Shown here: one piece after another, positions 1 to 5,054 of the stretch | Numbering within the stretch: the first letter of the stretch is position 1 | Layout: every line of letters begins with the position of its first letter | NCBI GenBank assembly: GCA_964187655.1 | Contig: CAXLMP010000070.1 | Location: 1 to 5,054 of the forward strand | Source: Lentimonas sp002292345 | Lineage (GTDB): Bacteria > Verrucomicrobiota > Verrucomicrobiia > Opitutales > Coraliomargaritaceae | Length of the DNA stretch: 5,054 nucleotides | Reading direction: 5' to 3' | Translations under genes and position numbers: made by a program | The notes under the pieces: generated by a model | What the model was told of the DNA's origin: nothing | Databases searched by the model: none | The model's input: the letters and a program-made list of their open reading frames with translations, nothing else

Positions 1-1922
1 CTAAAGTTGAAGACGTTCGATTTAGGCTCGGTCTTGTAGTCGGCGTTGTAGCCGGCGAGTTGTTCTTTAATAAACGCGTCGATGTCTTTGTTGTGGGATT
101 TGGGCCAGTTAATGTGCAGCTCCAGATCCATCTTGCCAAACGAGAGCTGGCGAACGTTGCCGCTGGCTTTCATGTAGTTGCGCGCGGCCAGCATTTTGTC
201 GAACAGGTCTTGCGGGATGGGCTCGCCAGTTTCGTGGTGACGGGCAAACAGGTCGAGGCTTTCGCGATCCCAGCACCAGTTTTCCAGGATCTGTGAGGGC
301 AGTTCGACAAAGTCCCAAGGCACGTTGACGCCATTAAGTGCCTTCACTTCGACTTCGCCGCAAAGGTGATGCAGCAGGTGGCCAAACTCGTGGAAGATCG
401 TTTCGACTTCGCGATGGTTGAGTAGCGCGGGTTGATCGCCAACAGATGGGGTAAGGTTGCCGCAGATCAAGCCGAGGTGTGGTGTGCGTGGGCCGATTGA
501 GGCGTCGCGGTTGCCGGTCAACAGGTAGTTCATCCATGCGCCGCCACGCTTCGGCTCGCGTGGGTGCCAGTCGGCATAGAAGGAGCCAAGTTGTTCGCCG
601 GATTCGGCATCGAACAGGTCGTAGAATTTGACTTCTTGATGCCAGACCTCGGGGCGGGCTGAGACTTGCACCCGAGGGCGTAATAAAGGGCTGAGACTTG
701 AGGTCTGAGGTTCTGATGGCTTAGGTTCGGCGGACGACGCGGAGGTCGTCCCTCCCGCTACAAATTGGGCTTCGCGCTCTTCGATGCGAAGGCCGAAGAT
801 TTGTTGAGCGATGTCGAACATGCCGGAGATCACGCGGTCGATCGGGAAATAGGGGCGCAGGGCTTCTTCGTCGAAGTCGTAGTTGGCTTGGCGTTGCTTC
901 TCCGCCCAGTAGCCGACTTCCCATGGTTCGAGCAGGTCGCGTGGTTCGTCAGTGCTATCGGCTTTGAATTGGCGCAGCGCATTTACTTCGTCGACGAATT
1001 GAGCTTGCACCTTGTCGAAAATGGCTTCGCCGAATTTGAGTGCGGCATTGCCAGAGGCAGCCATACGGCGCGCGGTGACGTGATCGGCGAAGTTTGCTTG
1101 GCCGACGAGCTGGGCAAATTCGTAGCGTAGGTCAAGGATCTCGCGGACGAGTTCTTGGTTGTTGTATTCTTTGCCGCGCCCGATTGCAGCATAGGCCTGC
1201 CACAGTTCTTGGCGCAGAGAGTCGCTGTTGGCGTAGGTGAGAACCGGAATGAGTGAGGGAGCCTGCAGCGTAAAGCGCCATGCGCCATCGTGGCCCTTTT
1301 CAATGGCATTTTGTTTCGCAGCGGCGATGGCGGACGCTGGCAGACCGGCGAGTTCGGCTTCGTTGGTGACGATTTTTTCCCAGGCGTTGGTGGCGTCGAG
1401 GCTGTGCTCGGAATACTTCTGGGTGATCTCGGCGAGACGTTTTTGCACTTCAGCGGCACGCGCTTTTTTCTCGGGCGGCAGGTCGGCACCTTGCTCGCGA
1501 AAGTCGGCGAGTGTTTCGTGAACGTAGCGTTGCTTGGTGGCAGAGAGTTGATCGATGGCGGTGCTTTTGCCAAAGGCTTTGAGTGTTTTCCAAAGCGGCT
1601 CATTGAGTGGAATTCCGGAGAAGAACTCAGTAACTTTGGGCAGTATTGCGTTATGGGCGTCGCGCAACTCGGGGCTGTTGTTGACCGAGTCGAGATGGCT
1701 AACCAAGCCCCAGGCGTGGTTGAGCGTTTCAAGGCCATCGTCGAGCGCGGCAATGGTGTTTTCGTAGGTCAATGTCTCGGCAGCATCGGTGCTAAGAGCG
1801 GCAACGCCATCGACTGCGGCTTGGGCATCGACCAATGCTTTGCTGATGTCCGCCTCGATGTGGTCGGGAGTGAGGGTGGACCAGCGGATGTGGAACTCTG
1901 TTTGTAAAAATGGATTTTGCAT
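1..1922 (-). CDS. prlC: M3-family zinc oligopeptidase (PrlC/OpdA-like), C-terminus cut by window edge
   Basis: Cytoplasmic metallopeptidase that, by family knowledge, degrades short peptides, including cleaved signal peptides. The frame is open from ATG at 1922 (protein begins MQNPFLQTEF) to the left edge, giving 640 complete codons. The zinc motif HEFGH is at residues 511-515 (bases 378-392), with His511 and His515 as ligands and Glu512 as catalytic base. The third ligand is Glu540 in VELPSQ, the M3 spacing. Other family blocks are KRGGAWMN (458-465), NGVNVPWDFVELPSQ (530-544), ENWCWD, ETGEPIP and the RQLSFGKMDLELH segment. The C-terminal substrate-binding Gly/Tyr-rich loop falls outside the window. 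Residues about 388-424 are an extra segment absent from PrlC as I remember it; see the repeat entries. No frameshift is seen. Upstream of the ATG I see no Shine-Dalgarno site. Family assignment is very secure; PrlC rather than another M3A member (Dcp) is an inference from the overall match. Confidence 0.95.
   Translation of the reverse strand, partial: MQNPFLQTEFHIRWSTLTPDHIEADISKALVDAQAAVDGVAALSTDAAETLTYENTIAALDDGLETLNHAWGLVSHLDSVNNSPELRDAHNAILPKVTEFFSGIPLNEPLWKTLKAFGKSTAIDQLSATKQRYVHETLADFREQGADLPPEKKARAAEVQKRLAEITQKYSEHSLDATNAWEKIVTNEAELAGLPASAIAAAKQNAIEKGHDGAWRFTLQAPSLIPVLTYANSDSLRQELWQAYAAIGRGKEYNNQELVREILDLRYEFAQLVGQANFADHVTARRMAASGNAALKFGEAIFDKVQAQFVDEVNALRQFKADSTDEPRDLLEPWEVGYWAEKQRQANYDFDEEALRPYFPIDRVISGMFDIAQQIFGLRIEEREAQFVAGGTTSASSAEPKPSEPQTSSLSPLLRPRVQVSARPEVWHQEVKFYDLFDAESGEQLGSFYADWHPREPKRGGAWMNYLLTGNRDASIGPRTPHLGLICGNLTPSVGDQPALLNHREVETIFHEFGHLLHHLCGEVEVKALNGVNVPWDFVELPSQILENWCWDRESLDLFARHHETGEPIPQDLFDKMLAARNYMKASGNVRQLSFGKMDLELHINWPKSHNKDIDAFIKEQLAGYNADYKTEPKSNVFNF
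643..707. repeat. Nested inverted repeats at the downstream side of the insertion
   Basis: CCTCGGG (647-653) pairs exactly with CCCGAGG (671-677), and CAGACCTC (643-650) pairs exactly with GAGGTCTG (700-707). The two pairs share bases 647-650, so they are alternative, not simultaneous, structures. The left arms overlap the conserved codons for the EVWH block, so part of the symmetry may be chance or may reflect where the element ends. Confidence 0.5.
656..700. repeat. Two copies of a 13-bp direct repeat (GGGCTGAGACTTG)
   Basis: The exact 13-mer GGGCTGAGACTTG occurs at 656-668 and again at 688-700, a spacing of 32 bp. Because 32 is not a multiple of 3, the two copies are read in different frames (QVSAR versus SSLSP), so this is repetition at the DNA level, not a protein repeat. 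Confidence 0.75.
732..751. repeat. Perfect palindrome GGACGAC-6-GTCGTCC
   Basis: Bases 732-738 (GGACGAC) and 745-751 (GTCGTCC) are exact reverse complements around the 6-base spacer GCGGAG. Either strand could fold into a 7-bp stem hairpin. It lies inside the peptidase coding sequence, in the inserted segment. It resembles the core of REP-type elements; no T-run follows, so it is not an intrinsic terminator. Confidence 0.7.
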
Positions 1923-2042
1923 GCTGTAGGAAAAAAGTGAAATGGAAAATTACTGATGGTGGCAACTCCGGATGCTGGTTTTATAAAATGGAATGGTTAA
2001 AATCCTTTGCGCAGATAAATGAGTTGGGCATGATACTACGCT
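1923..2042. promoter_or_regulatory. Divergent intergenic region, presumed to carry both promoters
   Basis: These 120 bp separate the start codons of the minus-strand peptidase and the plus-strand enoyl reductase, so promoters for both must lie here or within the opposing genes. The spacer is clearly more AT-rich than the flanking genes. It has -10-like strings such as TATAAA near 1983-1988 and TAAAAT at 1998-2003 on the plus strand. I could not find a convincing -35 partner for either, and no strong dyad operator is seen. The region assignment follows from layout; individual elements are not resolved. Confidence 0.4.
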
Positions 2043-3023
2043 ATGATACAACAAAAAGCGATTTGTCATCACGAGTTTGGGCAGCCTCTAGACGTGCTAC
2101 GGCTGGAGAATGTACAGCAGGCGGAGCCGCAGATAGGAGAAGTGCGGGTGCGGCTCTTGGCTGCTACGATTAACCCGTCGGACTATGGTATGATTGGTGG
2201 TAGCTATGGTCGTTTGCGTGAATTGCCAGCAGTCGCTGGCCGCGAGGGTGTCGGCGTGGTCGAAGCAATTGGTCGTGGGGTGACCAGTGTCGGCGTTGGT
2301 GCTCGTGTGCGTTTCCCTGAGGCTGGCGCTTGGCAGGAGACCGCTTGTATGGCGGCAGACGATGTGTTACTGGTGCCTGCTGATGTGTCGATCGAGCAGG
2401 CGGCTTTTTCATTTATTAATCCGCCGACTGCGTATTGCTTGTTGCAGAAAATAGTCGATTTGGCGCCGGGGAGCTGGGTGTTGCAAAATGCGGGTAACTC
2501 GGCGGTGGGGCTAGCAGTGATTCAAATCGCGAGAGTGCTGGGCTTTAAGACGATCAGTCAGGTGCGACGCGAGGAATTGATTGCCCCACTCAAAGCGCTG
2601 GGTGCGGACCATGTGGTGATCGAGGGCAGTGGTTGGGCTAAGCAGGTCAATGAGTTGACTGGTGGCGAGCCGATCCAATTGGCGCTCAACTCCATCGGCG
2701 GCGCGAGCGCGAGTGATCAGATTAAGGCACTCGGCGAAGGGGGCACACAAGTGACTTTCGGTGCGATGGTAGGCGACCTGGTGCGTTTCCCAACGCGGTT
2801 CTTGATTTTTAATGATGTGCGTTTAGTGGGGTTTTGGTGGGACCAATGGAGCCAAAAGGCCGGAGCTCAAGGGCTGAATCAAGTCATGAGTGCGGTCTAT
2901 GCTATGATGCGCGACGGCACACTGAAGTTGCCCGTCGAGGCGACGTATTCGTTTGCTGAATACGAGGCGGCGATTAAGCATGATCAACAGCCACGCTTTG
3001 GAAAAGTTTTGCTCAAGCCGTAA
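2043..3023 (+). CDS. NADPH-dependent 2-enoyl thioester reductase, MECR/ETR-like (MDR superfamily)
   Basis: A 326-residue zinc-independent medium-chain dehydrogenase/reductase. The closest family I recognise is the mitochondrial MECR/Etr1 type, which reduces trans-2-enoyl-ACP or -CoA with NADPH in fatty acid synthesis. The N-terminal GroES-like part carries NPSDYGMIGGSY (44-55), where Tyr55 matches the catalytic Tyr of that family, then ELPAVAGREGVGVV (60-73). The Rossmann part carries NPPTAY (126-131), VLQNAGNSAVGLAVIQIA (146-163) and QVRR (173-176), the last with the Arg expected to contact the NADPH phosphate. LALNSIGG, GGTQVTFGAM and the GFWWDQW block also match MECR. No structural or catalytic zinc-ligand pattern is visible. 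The ATG at 2043 fits the family N-terminus; no Shine-Dalgarno site precedes it. A quinone oxidoreductase label would be the generic alternative. Confidence 0.88.
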   Translation: MIQQKAICHHEFGQPLDVLRLENVQQAEPQIGEVRVRLLAATINPSDYGMIGGSYGRLRELPAVAGREGVGVVEAIGRGVTSVGVGARVRFPEAGAWQETACMAADDVLLVPADVSIEQAAFSFINPPTAYCLLQKIVDLAPGSWVLQNAGNSAVGLAVIQIARVLGFKTISQVRREELIAPLKALGADHVVIEGSGWAKQVNELTGGEPIQLALNSIGGASASDQIKALGEGGTQVTFGAMVGDLVRFPTRFLIFNDVRLVGFWWDQWSQKAGAQGLNQVMSAVYAMMRDGTLKLPVEATYSFAEYEAAIKHDQQPRFGKVLLKP

Positions 3024-3140
3024 AATAAGTGGAGAGTTTGTCGCGTCGCGTCGTCGCTGGCTGCGGCCAGACGCCAAGAGAGTCGCTCAAATTGGCCTGC
3101 ACCATCGCAGACGCCACGGGGTTAGGGTCTTAGCAGGTTA

Positions 3141-3158
3141 TTGCGGCAACTTTCGCAA
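3141..3158. repeat. Inverted repeat TTGCG-8-CGCAA upstream of the LysM lipoprotein gene
   Basis: TTGCG (3141-3145) and CGCAA (3154-3158) are exact reverse complements around 8 bases. The stem is short, but it directly abuts a second dyad with the same 8-base spacer, in the gap before the lipoprotein gene. It could be an operator half or part of a leader structure; chance cannot be excluded. Confidence 0.35.
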
Positions 3159-3178
3159 TCACACTCAGATTGGTGTGA
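3159..3178. repeat. Inverted repeat TCACAC-8-GTGTGA upstream of the LysM lipoprotein gene
   Basis: TCACAC (3159-3164) and GTGTGA (3173-3178) are exact reverse complements around an 8-base spacer, 46 bp before the ATG of the lipoprotein gene. No T-run follows on either strand, so a terminator for the upstream reductase is unlikely. The form fits a dimeric regulator's operator or an mRNA leader hairpin; no specific regulator can be named. Confidence 0.4.
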
Positions 3179-3224
3179 CTTGCTTGTTGCAGGATGGCGC
3201 ATCACTGCTAAACGTCTTTGCATC

Positions 3225-3986
3225 ATGTTACTGTCTCGATTTGCTCTAGTCGCATCTTTATTTGCCTTAATTGCGCTCTGCGCGTGTGCTCCGAATGGCC
3301 TGGAAGTCGTCGGTGAAACTGACGAGAAGCAGTATCAATTGGCCAAGGATTATCAAGGCCAGGGACGCACAGAAGAGGCGCTGAGTGCCTTTTTGCGGGT
3401 GATCGATGCACGCCGTGACGCGCCCGAGTCTCACTTCGAGGCGGGGTATATCTACCTGGATTCAATGAAGGATCCAGTGAAGGCGATTTATCATTTTGAT
3501 CGTTATTTACAGTTTAAGCCTCAGTCACCTCAGGCGACTCAGGTGCGCCAGTTGATTGAGACCGCGCAGAAGGAGTTCGCGCGGCAATTGCCGGCGCATC
3601 CGTATCAGGGGGAACTCGACCGGATTGATCTGATGGAGCTGGTGAAGAGCTTAAAATTGGAGAACGATAGTTTAACGCGTGATTTGGCGGCTGCGCAGCA
3701 ACGTGTGCAACAGTTCGAGAATGTGATGGGTGGTGCGCGACGTGTGCCGACCGCTGTTGCGGGGCAACAATCTCGGACGCCTAGCCAGGGGCAGGCGGCT
3801 ACGCCTACTCCGAACCCAGCGAGTGCGCCGCGGAGCTATACGGTTAAATCGGGCGATTCGCTCAGTGGCATTAGTCGCGCAGTGTATGGTACGCCCAATC
3901 GCTGGATTGACATTTATCAAGCGAACCGCGATCGTCTCTCTAGTGAGAATGATTTGAGGGTCGGCCAAGATCTACGGATTCCGTAA
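3225..3986 (+). CDS. Lipoprotein with TPR-like region, coiled coil and C-terminal LysM domain
   Basis: A 253-residue predicted envelope protein. Residues 1-20 form a lipoprotein signal peptide: Arg5, a hydrophobic core and lipobox LCAC, with Cys21 as the lipidated residue. Ala follows at +2, which in E. coli would send it to the outer membrane. Residues about 34-118 are helical and TPR-like (AKDYQGQGRTEEALSAFLRV, then HFEAGYIYLD and AIYHFDRYLQFKPQ). Residues about 130-166 look like a short coiled coil, and about 170-202 are a Pro/Gln/Thr-rich linker. Residues 204-253 are one LysM domain (SYTVKSGDSLSGISRAVYG, then WIDIYQANRD and LRVGQDLRIP) that should bind peptidoglycan. The frame extends upstream to TTG at 3141, but the ATG at 3225 is chosen because it places the signal peptide at the N-terminus. 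No Shine-Dalgarno site is seen. Exact role unknown; a scaffold between outer membrane and cell wall is plausible. Confidence 0.88.
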   Translation: MLLSRFALVASLFALIALCACAPNGLEVVGETDEKQYQLAKDYQGQGRTEEALSAFLRVIDARRDAPESHFEAGYIYLDSMKDPVKAIYHFDRYLQFKPQSPQATQVRQLIETAQKEFARQLPAHPYQGELDRIDLMELVKSLKLENDSLTRDLAAAQQRVQQFENVMGGARRVPTAVAGQQSRTPSQGQAATPTPNPASAPRSYTVKSGDSLSGISRAVYGTPNRWIDIYQANRDRLSSENDLRVGQDLRIP

Positions 3987-4031
3987 TGGGTGCTGTGTCG
4001 AGCGGGCAGTGTGACTTCTAGTATTTAAGCG

Positions 4032-5054
4032 ATGGAAACCTGCTACTTTGATTATAATGCGACTGCACCGCTGCGGCCGGAGGCAAAGGCTGCGTGGCTG
4101 ACGGCGGCAGATGACTTGTGGCTCAATCCGTCTAGTCCGTATCGTGCTGCGGCCCGCGTGCATGCGCATTTGGCAGAGGCGCGGGCGCGGGTGGCGAGTT
4201 TATTTGCGGTCGCCGCTGAGCGAGTGGTGTTTAATTCTGGTGCGACTGAGGCGAATAATGCGATCTTTGCGCATTGGGCGGCGACGTTGCCACCAGATGC
4301 GGGCATTGGCGTGAGCCCCACCGAGCACCCGAGCGTGCTGGCAGCGGCTCAGCATTTTTTCGGTGAGCGCGTGATTTGGCTGGCGCTGGATGGCAATGGT
4401 GCGGTCGATGTGGCGGCACTGCAGGCCCTGTTGGGCGAACGGCAGATCGCTGCAATCTCGGTGATGGCGGCAAATAATGAGACAGGTGTATTAAACGACT
4501 GGCATGCAATTGCGACAGAATGTCGCGCAAAAGGAGTGCCGTATCATTGTGATGCGTCGCAATGGATCGGAAAGTTGCCACTCGATCGTTTGCAAACCTG
4601 TGATTTTCTGACCGGCGCAGCACATAAATTCGGTGGACCTAAGGGTGTTGGCCTATGTCTAATACCCGCAGGGAATTCGGGATTTATGTCACTGCATGGT
4701 GGCTATCAAGAGTTTGGCCATCGTGCTGGCACCGAGGATGTCGCGAGTATCTTGGCTATGGTGGCGGCTCTAGAAGGGGTTGAGCGTGGTTCTGCTCAAG
4801 GGCGGGATGCGTTTCTTGTCGAGCTCGGCCAAGTGTTACCAGCGGTCGAGGTGATTGGGTTTGCGGCGCAGCGCTTGTGGAATACGGCGCTGTTAATCAT
4901 GCCAGAGTTTGCGAGCGTGCGCTGGATCCGTGCGCTAGAAAAGCGCGGCTTTTTAGTCTCAGCGGGTTCGGCTTGTTCGACGGGCAAGCAGGGGCCTTCG
5001 CCAGTGTTGGCGGCGATAGGCGTACAGGCAGATGCAATGCAGCGTGTGCTGCGC
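4032..5054 (+). CDS. Cysteine desulfurase, class V PLP-dependent aminotransferase (NifS/IscS type), C-terminus cut by window edge
   Basis: Cytoplasmic enzyme that removes sulfur from L-cysteine as a persulfide and passes it to iron-sulfur cluster or tRNA thiolation pathways. The visible 341 codons begin METCYFDYNATAPLRPEA, a standard NifS/IscS start. Family blocks in order are FNSGATEANNAI, PTEHPSVL (the His stacks on PLP), MAANNETGVLND, HCDASQWIGKLPLD (PLP-binding Asp and Gln), and TGAAHKFGGPKGVG with the PLP lysine at Lys199 (bases 4626-4628). HGGYQEFGHRAGTEDV follows, then the catalytic loop SAGSACSTGKQGPS with Cys315 (bases 4974-4976). All catalytic residues visible are intact. The start lies 45 bp after the lipoprotein stop with no terminator between, so co-transcription is possible. 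No Shine-Dalgarno site precedes the ATG. Whether it serves general Fe-S assembly (IscS) or a dedicated thiolation partner cannot be told from this part. Confidence 0.94.
   Translation, partial: METCYFDYNATAPLRPEAKAAWLTAADDLWLNPSSPYRAAARVHAHLAEARARVASLFAVAAERVVFNSGATEANNAIFAHWAATLPPDAGIGVSPTEHPSVLAAAQHFFGERVIWLALDGNGAVDVAALQALLGERQIAAISVMAANNETGVLNDWHAIATECRAKGVPYHCDASQWIGKLPLDRLQTCDFLTGAAHKFGGPKGVGLCLIPAGNSGFMSLHGGYQEFGHRAGTEDVASILAMVAALEGVERGSAQGRDAFLVELGQVLPAVEVIGFAAQRLWNTALLIMPEFASVRWIRALEKRGFLVSAGSACSTGKQGPSPVLAAIGVQADAMQRVLR

Larger units (their letters stand above)
654..761 (-). repeat. Repeat-rich in-frame insertion within the M3 peptidase gene
   Basis: This stretch encodes about 37 residues (roughly 388-424) between the conserved FGLRIEEREA block and the EVWHQEVKFYDLFD block. 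In E. coli PrlC-type enzymes these blocks are, from memory, only a few residues apart. The translated segment is rich in Ser, Pro, Thr and Ala and has no family motif. The DNA carries a 7-bp-stem palindrome, two copies of a 13-bp direct repeat, and two further inverted repeats reaching into the flank, which is dense structure for coding sequence. The total length keeps the reading frame and the catalytic domain downstream is intact. I infer a REP-like or other non-autonomous repeat that inserted in frame. Exact borders and any target duplication cannot be fixed without an uninterrupted homologue. Confidence 0.6.

Noticed and set aside
983..1753. A 256-codon open frame on the minus strand.
   Set aside because: It is a shifted frame within the M3 peptidase gene, starts at TTG, and its Ser/Pro/Lys/Thr-rich product matches no family, whereas the in-frame product matches M3 peptidases along its length.
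1290..1907. A 205-codon open frame on the plus strand.
   Set aside because: It is antisense to the peptidase coding sequence and its product has no recognisable motif; the opposite strand carries the real gene.
1910..2173. An 87-codon plus-strand frame overlapping the divergent spacer and the start of the reductase.
   Set aside because: It runs across the intergenic region and into the reductase in another frame; no motif is seen and the reductase frame explains the overlap.
3057..3070. Small hairpin CTGGC-TGCG-GCCAG after the reductase stop, considered as a terminator.
   Set aside because: The stem is only 5 bp and no T-run follows on either strand, so it does not qualify as an intrinsic terminator.
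2953..3249. A 98-codon plus-strand frame across the gap between the reductase and the lipoprotein gene.
   Set aside because: It begins inside the reductase in another frame, overlaps the start of the lipoprotein gene, and its product looks like random Arg/His-rich translation.
3521..3546. Three closely spaced CTCAG strings in the lipoprotein gene.
   Set aside because: They encode a Pro/Gln/Thr stretch (PQSPQATQ) at uneven spacing and are explained by coding sequence and codon bias.
4231..4623. A 130-codon minus-strand frame opposite the cysteine desulfurase.
   Set aside because: It is antisense to a gene with all catalytic motifs intact; its His/Pro/Arg-rich product has no recognisable feature.

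Overview
The window comes from a bacterial chromosome of moderate GC content. It holds four protein-coding genes, two of them cut by the window edges. Gene content suggests a Gram-negative, PVC-type bacterium: a lipoprotein with TPR and LysM parts, a MECR-type enoyl thioester reductase and no clear Shine-Dalgarno sites. A marine Verrucomicrobiota lineage (Opitutales/Puniceicoccales-like) is my best guess. That guess rests on general impression, including a GGACGAC/GTCGTCC repeat that I associate with those genomes but could not check.

Layout. Positions 1-1922 (minus strand) are most of an M3-family zinc oligopeptidase of the PrlC/OpdA type; its C-terminus lies beyond the left edge. A 120-bp AT-rich spacer separates its start from a divergently transcribed gene at 2043-3023 (plus), an NADPH-dependent 2-enoyl thioester reductase of the MDR superfamily. 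After a 201-bp gap with two abutting inverted repeats comes a 253-residue lipoprotein with a TPR-like region, a short coiled coil and a C-terminal LysM domain (3225-3986). Then, after 45 bp, comes a class V PLP-dependent cysteine desulfurase of the NifS/IscS type (4032 to the right edge, C-terminus missing). The last two genes could share a transcript.

The genes look like ordinary housekeeping functions: peptide turnover, fatty acid synthesis or reduction, envelope, and sulfur mobilisation. I see no defence system, mobile-element gene, CRISPR array, tRNA or rRNA, and no evidence of a new multi-gene system.

The most unusual signal lies inside the peptidase gene. About 37 extra codons (about 654-761) interrupt a normally compact stretch between two conserved blocks. 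This DNA is packed with small inverted and direct repeats, including a 7-bp-stem palindrome, and encodes a Ser/Pro/Thr-rich linker. It looks like a repeat element that inserted in frame without breaking the enzyme.
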